Below are positions 44,472-56,558 of a stretch of 64,000 bases of DNA, piece after piece. The position numbers and the translations under genes are program-made. The DNA lies in assembly GCF_029051685.1 (NCBI RefSeq), contig NZ_JAACFT010000001.1, forward strand, positions 310,001 through 374,000, written 5' to 3'. Source of the stretch: Bradyrhizobium sp. CSA207. GTDB taxonomy: Bacteria > Pseudomonadota > Alphaproteobacteria > Rhizobiales > Xanthobacteraceae. The notes beneath the pieces were generated by a model. It saw nothing but the letters and a program-made list of their open reading frames with translations. It had not been told where the DNA came from and made no database searches. Position 1 is the first letter of the stretch; each line of letters begins with the position of its first letter.

Positions 44472-45716
44472 ATGGTAGTTGAAAAGACCAAGCGATTGCA
44501 GGTGTTTACAAAACAACGGATGATCGTATCCGTAGTTTTACTGGCACTCGCCGGCGCCGGGGCCTACGGCTTCCTCTATGCGGGGACCAAGCAGAAGAGC
44601 CACTCCGAAATCTCCAGCCAGTCGCGCAGGAATGCGCAGAACTTCACGCCGACGCCGTCCGAATGGGCGACGCTGACGATCGAGCCGGTCAAGGCCAAGA
44701 CGTTCCGCGCTGAATATGTCACCGAAGGCAAGGTCGCGGTCGACGAGGACCGCTCGACGCCGGTGTTCTCGCCCTATGCCGGACGCGTGACCAAGCTGCT
44801 TGCCAAGCCCGGCGAGAGCCTGAAGCAGGGTCAGCCGCTGTTCACGATCGAGGCCGCCGACACCGTGCAGGCGCAGAACGATTTCATCACGGCGATGACC
44901 TCGCAGAACAAGGCGAAGTCGGCGGTCGATCTCGCCGACATCCAGTTCAAGCGCGCCAAGGATCTCTATGAAGGCCACGCCATTCCGCTGAAGGATTATC
45001 AGCAGGCCGAAGCGACCCAGATCCAGGCGCAGAACGACGTGCGCTCCTCGGCGACTGCGCTGGAAGCTGCGCGAAACAAGCTGCGCATCCTCGGATTCAC
45101 CGACGAGACGATCAAGACCTTCCAGGACAAGGGCGCCATCAATCCGGAGGTCACGATCTACTCGCCGATCGCGGGCACGGTCGTGCAGCGCAAGATCGGT
45201 CCGGGCCAGTACGTCAATTCCGGCGCCAGCGATCCGGTGTTCGTGATCGGCGATCTCTCCACGGTCTGGCTCACCGCCTTCGTACGCGAGAGCGATGCAG
45301 CTTCGGTCTGCATCGGGCAGGACATCACCGTCAACGTGATGGCGCTGCCGGGCCGTCCCCTGACCGCCAAGATCAACTATGTCGCCACGGCGATCGACCC
45401 CAGCACCCGCCGTCTCCTCGTCCGCGCCACCATCGACAACAAGGACGGGCTGCTCAAGCCGGAGATGTTCGCCAACGTCACGATCTATTCCGCCGGCGAC
45501 CGCGCCGCGCCAGCCGTGCCGAAGCAGGCGTTGATCTACGAAGCCGACCAGGTCCGCATCTGGGTCGCGCGCGAGGACAAGTCGGTCGAGCTGCGCCAGA
45601 TCAAGATTGGCCTCATCAACGGCAATCTCGTCGAGGTCACCAGCAACCTCAAGCCCGGCGAGCAGATCATCACGAAGGGCAGCCTGTTCATCGACCGTGC
45701 GGCGTCCGGTAGCTGA
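44472..45716 (+). CDS. RND efflux periplasmic adaptor (HlyD/MFP family)
   Basis: 414 residues from ATG 44472 (MVVEKTKRLQVFTKQR). It has one N-terminal TM (about 17-38), then the barrel-sandwich half VFSPYAGRVTKLLAKPGESLKQGQPLFTIEA, a helical hairpin (about 135-200, AQNDFITAMTSQNKAKSAVDLADIQFKRAKDLYEGHAIPLKDYQQAEATQIQ), the second lipoyl half IYSPIAGTVVQRKIGPGQYVNSG and the beta-barrel/membrane-proximal domains. It links the pump 27 bases downstream to an outer-membrane channel. The CusB/CzcB-like layout suggests metal or small-molecule export; no metal-binding extension is visible. Confidence 0.9.
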   Translation: MVVEKTKRLQVFTKQRMIVSVVLLALAGAGAYGFLYAGTKQKSHSEISSQSRRNAQNFTPTPSEWATLTIEPVKAKTFRAEYVTEGKVAVDEDRSTPVFSPYAGRVTKLLAKPGESLKQGQPLFTIEAADTVQAQNDFITAMTSQNKAKSAVDLADIQFKRAKDLYEGHAIPLKDYQQAEATQIQAQNDVRSSATALEAARNKLRILGFTDETIKTFQDKGAINPEVTIYSPIAGTVVQRKIGPGQYVNSGASDPVFVIGDLSTVWLTAFVRESDAASVCIGQDITVNVMALPGRPLTAKINYVATAIDPSTRRLLVRATIDNKDGLLKPEMFANVTIYSAGDRAAPAVPKQALIYEADQVRIWVAREDKSVELRQIKIGLINGNLVEVTSNLKPGEQIITKGSLFIDRAASGS

Positions 45717-45743
45717 TCGACGAGCAGGAAGCTGAAGACCTGA

Positions 45744-48860
<3,117 letters not shown>

Positions 48861-48919
48861 CGCCGCCTCGCAGAACAGCCGCGGCGCGATCGGGCGAGCG
48901 TCGCGAGTTCCGTCGCTGA

Positions 48920-49882
48920 TCAAAAACCGTAGAGTCGCGCCGGATTGTCGACGAGGATCTTCTTGCGCATATCCGCATCCGGTGCCCACACCGGAAGCTG
49001 GTTGAGGAGGTTGCCGTCGTCGATCTGGTAGAGCGGCGCGACGTCGGTTGCTTTTCGGCCCGGCACTTGGCTGGAATCCGGATGCGGCCAGTCGGTACCC
49101 CAGACGATGCGGTCAGAGTTCGCCGCGATCAGCGCCTGCGCGAATGGCACCATGTCCTGGTAATCGGGCGCGAGTTTTGACGAACGGTAGGCGCCGGAAA
49201 TCTTCACATAGGCCTTGCCGGATTTGACCAGTTCGATCAGGTCCGCAAATCCCGGCTGCTCCAGCCCGAGCGATGCCTCGAGCCCACCGAAATGGTCGAA
49301 CACGGCGGGCGCCGGCGCGGCCAGCACGAGCTCCTTGATCGCGGTGATCATCGGCAGCGTCGTATAAAGCTGCACGTGCCAGCCGCGTGCCTTCACGCGC
49401 TCGACGGCCGCCGTAAAGCGCGCCCGGCCCACATTGGGATCGTTGATGCCGCCGGTCGCGAGGTTGATCCGGATGCCGCGAAAACCCTCCTGATGCATCG
49501 CGTCGAGTTGGGCATCGGTCGTCTTGTCGTCAATCACGGCGACGCCGCGGGCATTTGCGCCGCGTGCCTTCATGCCGAACAAAGTGGAGGAATTGTCGGT
49601 GCCGTAAACGCTCGGTGTGACGATTGCCACGCGCTCGATATGCAGCGCCTTGTGCAGCGCGGCCATTTCCTCCGGCGAAGCCAGCTCGGGCGTATAGACG
49701 CGCCCCGCGAAGAACGGAAACTTCTCCGGATCGCCGTGGATGTGGGTGTGGCAGTCGCAGGCATGGGGCGGTACGTCGAAATTGACCGGCGTCGCCGGCT
49801 GCGACGGCTTGGCGTGCGCTTTGTCGGTCATGGCTACTCCGGCGGCAAGGGAGGCAAGCAGGACGCTGCGTCGGTTGAGCAT
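48920..49882 (-). CDS. Tat-exported amidohydrolase (PDC hydrolase-like TIM barrel)
   Basis: 320 residues from ATG 49882 (MLNRRSVLLASLAAGVAMTDKAHAKP), with GGGAGAG upstream; the RR motif and hydrophobic stretch suggest Tat export. The amidohydrolase-2 core has HACDCHTHIHGDP (metal H-x-H), RGIRINLATGG, VFDHFGGLEA, and WGTDWPHPDSSQ with the metal Asp. It resembles 2-pyrone-4,6-dicarboxylate lactonase and relatives, which hydrolyse lactones of aromatic catabolism. Export would be unusual for a catabolic lactonase. It stands alone on the minus strand. Confidence 0.85.
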   Translation of the reverse strand: MLNRRSVLLASLAAGVAMTDKAHAKPSQPATPVNFDVPPHACDCHTHIHGDPEKFPFFAGRVYTPELASPEEMAALHKALHIERVAIVTPSVYGTDNSSTLFGMKARGANARGVAVIDDKTTDAQLDAMHQEGFRGIRINLATGGINDPNVGRARFTAAVERVKARGWHVQLYTTLPMITAIKELVLAAPAPAVFDHFGGLEASLGLEQPGFADLIELVKSGKAYVKISGAYRSSKLAPDYQDMVPFAQALIAANSDRIVWGTDWPHPDSSQVPGRKATDVAPLYQIDDGNLLNQLPVWAPDADMRKKILVDNPARLYGF

Positions 49883-49950
49883 GGTTTTCTCTCCCGCTTT
49901 TATCATTGGCGAATGCATAGCATATTTCGCCGGGAGAGCAGATGGGCCTC

Positions 49951-50301
49951 TTACGCAACGCGGCGGCGCTTTGACATCCGTCCGCTTGTCGCGCGTTGGG
50001 CCGACAATGTCAGGCCTAACGCTCCGACAATACGCATGACCGTGCCGAACTCGGGATTTCCGGTCTCTCCGAGTGCCTTGTACAGGCTTTCGCGGTTCAA
50101 GCCGGCTTTCTTCGCGATCGTGCTCATGCCGCGCGCACGCGCGACGAGGCCAAGCGCGTCACGCACGAAATCGGCATCGCCAGTCTCCAATGCGGCCGCG
50201 ATATAGGCCGCCTGACGCTCTTCGGTGTTGAGATAGTCGGCGGCGTCGAAGCGTGTCGTCCTGGATGCCGTTTTGACCGTCGTTTTCGCTGCTTTTGGCA
50301 T
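49951..50301 (-). CDS. Antitoxin, HTH addiction-module antidote protein
   Basis: 116 residues from ATG 50301, which overlaps the toxin stop by one base (TGATG). N-terminal DAADYLNTEERQAAYIAAALETGDADFVRDALGLVARARGMSTIAKKAGLNRESLYKALGETGNPEFGTVMRIVGALGLTLSAQ is the helix-turn-helix antidote family (HI1420/HigA-like), where the toxin gene precedes the antitoxin. The tail is basic (SGRMSKRRRVA). It is expected to bind the palindrome in the shared promoter. Confidence 0.9.
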   Translation of the reverse strand: MPKAAKTTVKTASRTTRFDAADYLNTEERQAAYIAAALETGDADFVRDALGLVARARGMSTIAKKAGLNRESLYKALGETGNPEFGTVMRIVGALGLTLSAQRATSGRMSKRRRVA

Positions 50302-50591
50302 CACAATGTCTCCGCTAGTTGCTGGGCTAGCTTGATGTCTTGTCGCTGCGTTCGCTTGTCCCCGCCATACAGCAGGATCACGATCTGCGTTCCGCGCTGC
50401 ACATAGTAGATCCGATAGCCCGGTCCGTAGTCGATGCGCATTTCCCGGACGTTGCGGCCCACGCTCTTGCTGTCGCCGGGATTGCCCATCTCCATGCGGC
50501 GAATGCGGGCAGTGATCCGGGCAACCTCGCTGGCGTCTTTGAGGCGGTTCAGCCACTCCGAAAAATGTTCGGTTTGCCTCACCTCGATCAT
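50301..50591 (-). CDS. RelE/ParE-superfamily toxin (HigB-like)
   Basis: 96 residues from ATG 50591 (MIEVRQTEHFSEWLNRLKDASEVARITARIRRMEMGNPGDSKSVGRNVREMRIDYGPGYRIYYVQRGTQIVILLYGGDKRTQ). The pattern, with G-N-x-G-D, R-E-M-R-I-D-Y-G-P-G-Y-R-I-Y-Y and L-L-x-G-G-D-K, is that of the Gp49-like RelE toxins that cleave mRNA on the ribosome. Toxin first, antitoxin second is normal for this subclass. The promoter places the start of transcription almost at the ATG. Confidence 0.92.
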   Translation of the reverse strand: MIEVRQTEHFSEWLNRLKDASEVARITARIRRMEMGNPGDSKSVGRNVREMRIDYGPGYRIYYVQRGTQIVILLYGGDKRTQRQDIKLAQQLAETL

Positions 50592-50598
50592 GAGGCCC

Positions 50599-50627
50599 AC
50601 TGTAGTCCATGGGCTACAAAATGTCAA
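50599..50627 (-). promoter_or_regulatory. Toxin-antitoxin promoter with overlapping operator
   Basis: On the minus strand TTGACA (50627-50622, perfect -35), a 17-base spacer and TACAGT (50604-50599, -10). An imperfect palindrome, TGTAGTCCATGGGCTACA at 50601-50618, covers the spacer and -10. This is the layout of autorepression by an HTH antitoxin. The predicted transcript starts about one base before the toxin ATG at 50591, so the mRNA would be nearly leaderless. Confidence 0.7.
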
Positions 50628-50681
50628 GAGTGGCGCGCCGGACGGTGGGCGGTGCAGGGAGGCTGAAGGCGTTGCGGACGG

Positions 50682-52112
50682 CTACTGCCCCGAGGGCGTG
50701 CGCAATCCGTGCCAGGCGTCGCGGACCTGCTGGTAGTGCACCTCGGGTAGGTAGTCCGGCGTGTTCAGGCTCAGCGTCTTGACGTCGAGATGGCCGACGG
50801 CGCTCAGCAGCGTGTAGGACGCGATGACGCGGTCGCGCAGCGCGCCGATCAGGCGGGCCCTGGCCTGGATCAGGTCGGCCTGCGAGTTCAAGACGTCGAC
50901 CGTCGTGCGCTGTCCGCCGGCTGCTTCGCGCTGCACGCCTTGCAATGCCACGGTCGCCGCCTTCACCTCGGACTCCGAGGCCGAGACGGCGATCTTGGCC
51001 CCCTCATTGGTGACCCAGGCGCTGGTTGCGGCCGTGCGCGCCTGGTTGCGCACCTGATCGAGCACGAGCCGGCTCTGCGCCGTGATTTCCTTGGCCTGCC
51101 GGGTCTGCGAGGCGGCCTGGCCGCCGTCATAGATCGGTGCGGTGACGTTGGCGATGATCGAGGCCTGGTCTTCTGCGAAGGTGCCGAGCGTTGGATCGTT
51201 GTTACGGCTGCGGCTGGCGCTGCCTTGAATGCTCGCGCTCGGCAGCAGCGTGCCTTCTGCCACGCGGATGGTGGTGGAGGCGACATCAACGTCGAAGCCG
51301 GCTGCCATCACCGCCGGATGCTCGCGGATCGCCATCGTCATCGCGTCCTCGCGGCTCCTTGGCAGATAGCGATCGACGACCTCGGCGGGCCGAAGCTGCG
51401 ACGGTGCATTTCCGACCACTTGGGCGTACGTCGCCTGGCTCACCGCCAGCGCGACTTCGGCGGCATTGAGATCGGCGAGTCCGCGGTTGAGCCGAGCCTC
51501 GGCCTGTGCGCTGTCGGTCGGCGTGACATCGCCGGCGTTGAGGCGGCGCTGCGTGACGGCGAGCGTCTCGCGCAGGAACGCGACGTTGGAGCGCTGGGCC
51601 TCGACCAGCGACTGGTTGGCCAGCACGTTGGTGTAGGCGGTCACCGCGTCCAGCAGCACGCCCTGACCGACATTGCGCAGCGCCTCGCGGCCCGACTGCA
51701 CCTGGAGCTCCGCCATCCGCACGCTGTTGGCGGTGCGGAAGCCGTTGAACAGGGTCTGCGTCACGGTGACGCCGATGACCCATGGCTTCAGGTTCGCGGT
51801 CTGGATGGTGTTGTCGGGCAGCAAATTGCGCACCGATTGCAAGCCGGCGCTGAGGCTCGCCACGATCTGCGGGCGGTAGCCGGCGAGCGCCTGCGGCACG
51901 TTCTCGTCGGTGGCGCGCTGCCGCGCGCGCTCGGCATTGAGCTGCGGATTTGTCTGGTAGGCTTTTGCCAGCGCTTCCGGCAGGGCTTCAGCCTTTGCTG
52001 CGGCTGTCACAGCGCAGGAAAGGGCCAGTGCGGTCCATGTCGCCAGGACAGGAGCCACGCCTGATCGATGCCGCATCATCACGCGACCAGCTTTGGCGGC
52101 ACGCCCAATCAT
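50682..52112 (-). CDS. TolC-family outer-membrane efflux channel
   Basis: 476 residues from ATG 52112 (MIGRAAKAGRVMMRHRSG); ATGs 11 and 12 codons in are also possible. A signal segment (LATWTALALSCAVTAAAKAEA) is followed by the duplicated TolC repeat: LPEALAKAYQTNPQLNAERARQRATDENVPQALAGYRPQIV, and in the second half AIREHPAVMAAGFDVDVASTTIRVAEGTLLPSASIQGS. TLFNGFRTANSVRMAELQVQSGREALRNVGQ and APIYDGGQAASQTRQAKEI are the coiled-coil signatures. It lies 1.8 kb from the RND pump on the other strand and could be its partner. Confidence 0.93.
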   Translation of the reverse strand: MIGRAAKAGRVMMRHRSGVAPVLATWTALALSCAVTAAAKAEALPEALAKAYQTNPQLNAERARQRATDENVPQALAGYRPQIVASLSAGLQSVRNLLPDNTIQTANLKPWVIGVTVTQTLFNGFRTANSVRMAELQVQSGREALRNVGQGVLLDAVTAYTNVLANQSLVEAQRSNVAFLRETLAVTQRRLNAGDVTPTDSAQAEARLNRGLADLNAAEVALAVSQATYAQVVGNAPSQLRPAEVVDRYLPRSREDAMTMAIREHPAVMAAGFDVDVASTTIRVAEGTLLPSASIQGSASRSRNNDPTLGTFAEDQASIIANVTAPIYDGGQAASQTRQAKEITAQSRLVLDQVRNQARTAATSAWVTNEGAKIAVSASESEVKAATVALQGVQREAAGGQRTTVDVLNSQADLIQARARLIGALRDRVIASYTLLSAVGHLDVKTLSLNTPDYLPEVHYQQVRDAWHGLRTPSGQ

Positions 52113-52329
52113 GTAATCCCGCAAACTTTCGGCTGTCCGCCCCCGCCGACGGTCGCTCTCTTACCTGTTTAACCAGCGCCGGTCCCGCAGGCAAACTGCC
52201 GCGGGCAAAACCCCCATGTATTCCGTGCTTGTTGCAGCTTCGTCACAGGGATCGTGCGGGTCAGCGACGGAGCCTTACAGCAGCCTGACGGGTGCTTGTC
52301 TTGCCAGTGCTTGTTTGCCGGTGCTCGCC

Positions 52330-53109
52330 TTAGCGGTTCTTGTTCACCGGCTTGCGCTTCTCGATGAACGCCGCCATTCCCTCGGAGCGGTCTTCCAGCG
52401 CGAAGGTCGAATGGAACAGGTTGCGCTCGACGCTCATACCCTCGGCGAGCGTGGTCTCGAAGGCGCGGTTGACGGCTTCCTTGGCCATCGCGACTGCGGG
52501 CCGCGACATCGCGGCGATCTTCTCGGCCGCCGCCATCACCTCGTCCATCAGCTTGTCGGCGGGCACGATGCGGCTGACGAGACCGCTTCGCTCGGCTTCG
52601 GCCGCATCCATCGTGCGGCCGGTGAGGCAGAGGTCCATCGCCTTGGACTTGCCGATCGCGCGCGTCAGGCGCTGGGTGCCGCCGATGCCCGGAATGGTGC
52701 CCAGCGTGATTTCGGGTTGGCCGAATTTGGCGGTTTCTGCGGCGATGATGAAATCGCACATCATCGCGAGCTCGCAGCCGCCGCCGAGCGCATAGCCCGC
52801 GACCGCGGCGATCGTCGGCTTGCGGCAGCGCGCGATGCGATCGCCGCCGATCGCGGCAAAATCCTCGGAGAACATGTCGATGAAGCTCTTCGGCTGCATC
52901 TCCTTGATGTCGGCGCCGGCGGCAAAGGCCTTCTCGCTGCCGGTCACGACGATGCAGCCGATGGCGTCATCGGCCTCCAGGTCGTCGACGGCGGCGGCGA
53001 TCTCGCGGAAGACGCCGAAGGAGAGCGCATTGAGCATCTTCGGCCGGTTCAGCTTGATGATGCCGACCGCGCCTTTGCTTTCGACGATGATGTGTTCGAA
53101 CGTGCTCAT
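52330..53109 (-). CDS. Enoyl-CoA hydratase (crotonase family)
   Basis: 259 residues from ATG 53109 ([30 protein letters not shown]). Oxyanion-hole motifs are [12 protein letters not shown] and [52 protein letters not shown], which includes the catalytic Glu pair (CELAM and FGQPEITLG). It hydrates trans-2-enoyl-CoA to 3-hydroxyacyl-CoA in beta-oxidation. Crotonase-fold variants have other reactions, but both glutamates and the length fit a short-chain hydratase. It is a single gene. Confidence 0.93.
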   Translation of the reverse strand: MSTFEHIIVESKGAVGIIKLNRPKMLNALSFGVFREIAAAVDDLEADDAIGCIVVTGSEKAFAAGADIKEMQPKSFIDMFSEDFAAIGGDRIARCRKPTIAAVAGYALGGGCELAMMCDFIIAAETAKFGQPEITLGTIPGIGGTQRLTRAIGKSKAMDLCLTGRTMDAAEAERSGLVSRIVPADKLMDEVMAAAEKIAAMSRPAVAMAKEAVNRAFETTLAEGMSVERNLFHSTFALEDRSEGMAAFIEKRKPVNKNR

Positions 53110-53223
53110 GCTCCACCCACGCATTTGAATGAGCGGGCAATGTGCCCGCTGGCGCGGTGAGCTTCAAGAGGGCCAAACGCCCCGCAGGGACGCGCGTGCC
53201 GCGCGCCCTTACGGAACCGGCCG

Positions 53224-53919
53224 TCAGGCCATGAACATGCGCGCGGCGGAAGCCAGCGTCAGCAGCGTGCCGACGCCGATGAAGATCTTGCCGATCAGCG
53301 AGCTCTGGTCCCAGGCCGAATTCTGCTGGCTGCTCGCCATCACCGGCGCCGGGCGCGGTTGTGCATCGGTCGCGGCAATAACCGCCTTCTGCGCAGGCGG
53401 GTTGTCCTGTTGCAGGGCGCGGTCGAGGTCGTTGAGCTGGTCGGGTGGCACCACCTGCTTCTCGGCGCCCGAGGTGGCGGTATCATCGGCCGCTGCCTGC
53501 ACATTGTCGTTGGCGCGGCCTGTCATCGCGGAGGCCGCCGCCGCGGGCGGCGTATCGCCGGCCGCGAGCTGTGCATTGGCGTCGGCGACTGCGGGCGGCA
53601 TCTGGCTGGAGGCGGAGGCCGGCACGTCGCTGGCGGCCTTTGCATCGTCAACCTTGGCGTCGTCGGCCTTTGCCGCCTCTTTCTTGTCGGCGCTGTCGCC
53701 TGAGGATTTCTGCGCCGTCTTGCTATCGGTGCGACGGTGAGAATCCTGATGAGAATCTCGGCGCCGCTGCTTGCCGGATTTGACCTCATCGGCCTGCTTG
53801 CTCGCGCCGTCCGCCTTGGAGCTTGCGGCGGAGCTTGGCGCCGCTTGCGCCGCGCCCCCGAACAGCACGAATACCGCGGCCAAAAGAAGCAATGCCGCAC
53901 GCCTGCTGGCTTTCAACAT
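53224..53919 (-). CDS. Ala/Lys/Asp-rich exported protein with C-terminal membrane segment
   Basis: 231 residues from ATG 53919 (MLKASRRAALLLLAAVFVLFGGAAQA), with GGGAGA upstream. After the signal sequence comes a long low-complexity linker (about 27-190: AAPSSAASSKADGASKQADEVKSGKQRRRDSHQDSHRR, DKKEAAKADDAKVDDAKAASD), then SSLIGKIFIGVGTLLTLASAARMFMA, a C-terminal TM. The linker could span periplasm and cell wall in the manner of TonB-like or tether proteins. I do not recognise a family. A region with two SH/DSH stretches might bind metal. Confidence 0.7.
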   Translation of the reverse strand: MLKASRRAALLLLAAVFVLFGGAAQAAPSSAASSKADGASKQADEVKSGKQRRRDSHQDSHRRTDSKTAQKSSGDSADKKEAAKADDAKVDDAKAASDVPASASSQMPPAVADANAQLAAGDTPPAAAASAMTGRANDNVQAAADDTATSGAEKQVVPPDQLNDLDRALQQDNPPAQKAVIAATDAQPRPAPVMASSQQNSAWDQSSLIGKIFIGVGTLLTLASAARMFMA

Positions 53920-54206
53920 GTTGAGGGTCTCCCCGATTGCGCCATCCCGAACCGAACAGAGACCCCGGCGCATGACGACAGCGGGGCAAAAAAAGGGAAT
54001 CTTCGGGCTAGACCGGGCGAAAGCGGGGCAAATCAGGGCAGCGCCCCAGCCACCCGGATGCGAGTCGAACCGATCGGTGTTATGAGCCTCCCGGCCTTTA
54101 GGCCGGATCGGAGCCTTTGGGCTGCGTCCTGATCACAACTTCGTGATCTCTGGGGTGCCGGCGTAACAAATTGAAAGAGCGGCCGAATTGCCGTGTAGGA
54201 GCGCGC

Positions 54207-54752
54207 GTGCGCGGACGTGAGGACGAGTGGACCGGCCTGATGCGGTCGGCCATGGCAGGGGATGATGCGGCGTATCATCGTCTGTTGAGGGCGGTCACGC
54301 CGGTGCTGCGCGCTGCCGCAAGGCGCGGCCTGGCGCGGGCCGGGCAGCCTCCAGACCAGGCCGAGGATATCGTGCAGGAGATTTTGTTGGCGGTGCATCT
54401 GAAGCGGCACACCTGGGACAGCGAAGCCCCCTTCGCGCCCTGGCTGTTCGCGATCGCGCGCAACAAGCTGATCGATGCGCTGCGGCGGCGGGGCCGGCGG
54501 ATCTTCGTCAACATCGACGACTTCGCCGAAACGCTGCCGGGTGAGGCACCGCAGGAGACGGCCTCCGCAGGCGAGGTCGCGGCGCAGCTCGATACCTTGC
54601 CGCAGCGCCAGCGCGACGTGTTGCAGTCGATCGCGGTCGAGAGCGCCTCGATCAAGGATACGGCGGCAAAATTTTCGATGAGCGAAGGTGCGGTGCGGGT
54701 CGCGCTGCATCGCGGACTTTCGGCCCTCACCGCCAAACTGCGGGACCACTAG
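54207..54752 (+). CDS. ECF sigma factor paired with NrsF
   Basis: 181 residues from GTG 54207 (VRGREDEWTGLMRSAMAGDDAAYHRLL), with AGGAG six bases upstream; the TTG at 54171 is a weaker choice. Region 2: PPDQAEDIVQEILLAVHLKRHTWDSEAPFAPWLFAIARNKLIDALRRRGRR; region 4: LPQRQRDVLQSIAVESASIKDTAAKFSMSEGAVRVALHRGLSALTAKL. The sequence ends five bases before the NrsF gene. This is the arrangement of Caulobacter SigF-NrsF, where chromate or cadmium stress releases the sigma factor. Confidence 0.9.
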   Translation: MRGREDEWTGLMRSAMAGDDAAYHRLLRAVTPVLRAAARRGLARAGQPPDQAEDIVQEILLAVHLKRHTWDSEAPFAPWLFAIARNKLIDALRRRGRRIFVNIDDFAETLPGEAPQETASAGEVAAQLDTLPQRQRDVLQSIAVESASIKDTAAKFSMSEGAVRVALHRGLSALTAKLRDH

Positions 54753-54756
54753 TAGG

Positions 54757-55395
54757 ATGGATACCGACCAACTCATTCGCACGCTTGCGGCCGACAATGC
54801 CCACCGCGCCCCGCGCGTCGGTGCGATGCTGACCATGGCGCTGCTGGTGGCCGCACCCTTGTCGATCCTGATCTTCGCCACCTTCCTCGGCGTGCGTCAC
54901 GACCTGATGAGCGCGATGCGCAATCCGTTCTTCGACATGAAGTTCGCGGTGACGCTGTCGCTCGCGATCCCGGCCATCATCGTCAGCTTGCATCTGTCGC
55001 GGCCCGAGGCTCTTTTGCGCGGCTGGGGCTGGTTGCTGCTGCTTCCCGTCGGCTTGCTGGCGGTGGCGATCGGTGGCGAGATGATGATGGCGCCGGCGAT
55101 GCCGATGACGATGCGATTGGTCGGCAAGAACTCCAGGGTGTGCCTGTCTGCAATCCCGGCGATGTCGCTGCCGCTGCTTGCGGGCGCGCTGTTCGGACTG
55201 CGACACGGCGCGCCGTCGCGCCCTGCGCTCGCAGGCGCCCTTGCCGGCCTGGTGTCGGCCGGGCTCGCCGCGACGCTCTACGCCTCGCACTGCACCGACG
55301 ATTCCCCGTTGTTCGTCGCGACCTGGTACACACTCGCGACCGCGCTGGTGACCGCGATCGGTGCGCTGGTGGGATCGAAAGTGCTGCGCTACTGA
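54757..55395 (+). CDS. nrsF: NrsF (DUF1109) membrane anti-sigma factor
   Basis: 212 residues from ATG 54757 (MDTDQLIRTLAADNAHRAPRVGAML). Six hydrophobic segments are visible, including LTMALLVAAPLSILIFATFLGV, FAVTLSLAIPAIIVSLHL, LLLLPVGLLAVAIGGEMMM, IPAMSLPLLAGALFGLRHG, ALAGLVSAGLAATLYASHC and WYTLATALVTAIGALVGSKV. NrsF proteins hold their ECF sigma at the membrane; conserved cysteines near VCLSAIP and ASHCTDD fit the family's proposed thiol sensing. It ends 7 bases into the convergent DUF2336 gene. Confidence 0.88.
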   Translation: MDTDQLIRTLAADNAHRAPRVGAMLTMALLVAAPLSILIFATFLGVRHDLMSAMRNPFFDMKFAVTLSLAIPAIIVSLHLSRPEALLRGWGWLLLLPVGLLAVAIGGEMMMAPAMPMTMRLVGKNSRVCLSAIPAMSLPLLAGALFGLRHGAPSRPALAGALAGLVSAGLAATLYASHCTDDSPLFVATWYTLATALVTAIGALVGSKVLRY

Positions 55396-56495
55396 CCAGC
55401 CGGCATCCCGCCCTGTTGCATGCGGTGAAAGCGCAGCACCTGCTGCGCGGTCGAGCTGCGTAGGGCCTCGTACGTGTTGCGTAGGGTCAGCATGTCCGTC
55501 TGCGAGCCGCCGGACAGTTTTTCGCGCATGGCGATGATGGCCCGCACGCTTGGCCACGACATGCCGGCGACCTTGGCGAGGAGCATCACGCCCTCGGTGC
55601 GGCTCTCGATCATCATGTTCTCGGCGGTCTCGACCGTGACGCCGGCGAGCGCGGCGAGCCCTGCGTTGGTCTCGTCGAACTTGCCCTGCTCGGCGAAAGT
55701 CGCGACCTGGAATTCGTTGAGACGGCCGTCGTCGTGCAGCGACTTCACCAGCGCCCGCGCCATCTCGATCTGCCTCGTCATGGCGGCGGCGCGAACCCGC
55801 TGGGCGGCTTCCTGGACCACACTCGAGACTTCGTCGGCAAGCTCCGGATGGGCGGCTTCAAGCTTCCTGCGCACGCTGAGCGACGCCTTCGCGACCAGCT
55901 TCAGGTAATGATGGCGCGGCAGGTCGGGCCGCAGGCCGATGCAGCCGGCGAGGTCGTCGTCGCGTTCGGCGCGTGTGACGAGCTCGGTGAGGCTGCCCTC
56001 GGAGAGCTGCGCGCCCGGATTCTTGACGGTCGATTGCACCACCTCTTCGTCGCCGCGCGTCACCAGCACGTCGGTCAACGCTTCGGAGAGCACCCGCCGC
56101 AGCGAGATCGCCTTGAGATGCGCCTGGCCCCTGCTGTGCGCGATCTCGATCAAGGTTACCTCATCCAGGCGCTCCGACTTCGTCAGCACAGGGCCGGCGA
56201 CCTCGATGACCTCGTCGAGCGCGAGCGTGCGGATGATTTTGGGCGGCGCGGCCGTCATCGGCGCGAGGCGGTCGGCAAGCAGCGCCCTGGCCGACGTTTC
56301 GATCTGCCCGATCAGGCACTGGAACACGTCGTCGAACAGCCGGATATGGTCGTCGGAATAGTCCACCGCGTTGTTGACGAAGAGATCGGTGACCCGGCGC
56401 AGCGTCTCGACGCGGCGCGCGACGGTGCCGTGCGAGAGTGCCGCCTGCAATTCGTCGAGCAGGTTTTCGGCTGGCTTGGCGGATTTGGATCTCAT
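55389..56495 (-). CDS. DUF2336 family protein
   Basis: 368 residues, no signal or TM, nearly all helical. LDELQAALSHGTVARRVETLRRVTDLFVNNAVDYSDDHIRLFDDVFQCLIGQIETSARALLADRLAPMTAAPPKIIRTLALDEVIEVAGPVLTKSERLDEVTLIEIAHSRGQAHLKAIS is the typical DUF2336 start, an armadillo/HEAT-like arrangement. The family is widespread in alphaproteobacteria and uncharacterised. It lies between NrsF (overlapping ends) and the diguanylate cyclase, which is upstream on the same strand and 63 bases away. Confidence 0.85.
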   Translation of the reverse strand: MRSKSAKPAENLLDELQAALSHGTVARRVETLRRVTDLFVNNAVDYSDDHIRLFDDVFQCLIGQIETSARALLADRLAPMTAAPPKIIRTLALDEVIEVAGPVLTKSERLDEVTLIEIAHSRGQAHLKAISLRRVLSEALTDVLVTRGDEEVVQSTVKNPGAQLSEGSLTELVTRAERDDDLAGCIGLRPDLPRHHYLKLVAKASLSVRRKLEAAHPELADEVSSVVQEAAQRVRAAAMTRQIEMARALVKSLHDDGRLNEFQVATFAEQGKFDETNAGLAALAGVTVETAENMMIESRTEGVMLLAKVAGMSWPSVRAIIAMREKLSGGSQTDMLTLRNTYEALRSSTAQQVLRFHRMQQGGMPAGQ

Positions 56496-56558
56496 AGCCC
56501 TGTCCTGGAGCGTTCGATCCCGCGGCGGCTTCTGCGCGCCCCGGAGGAAATGGATTGG

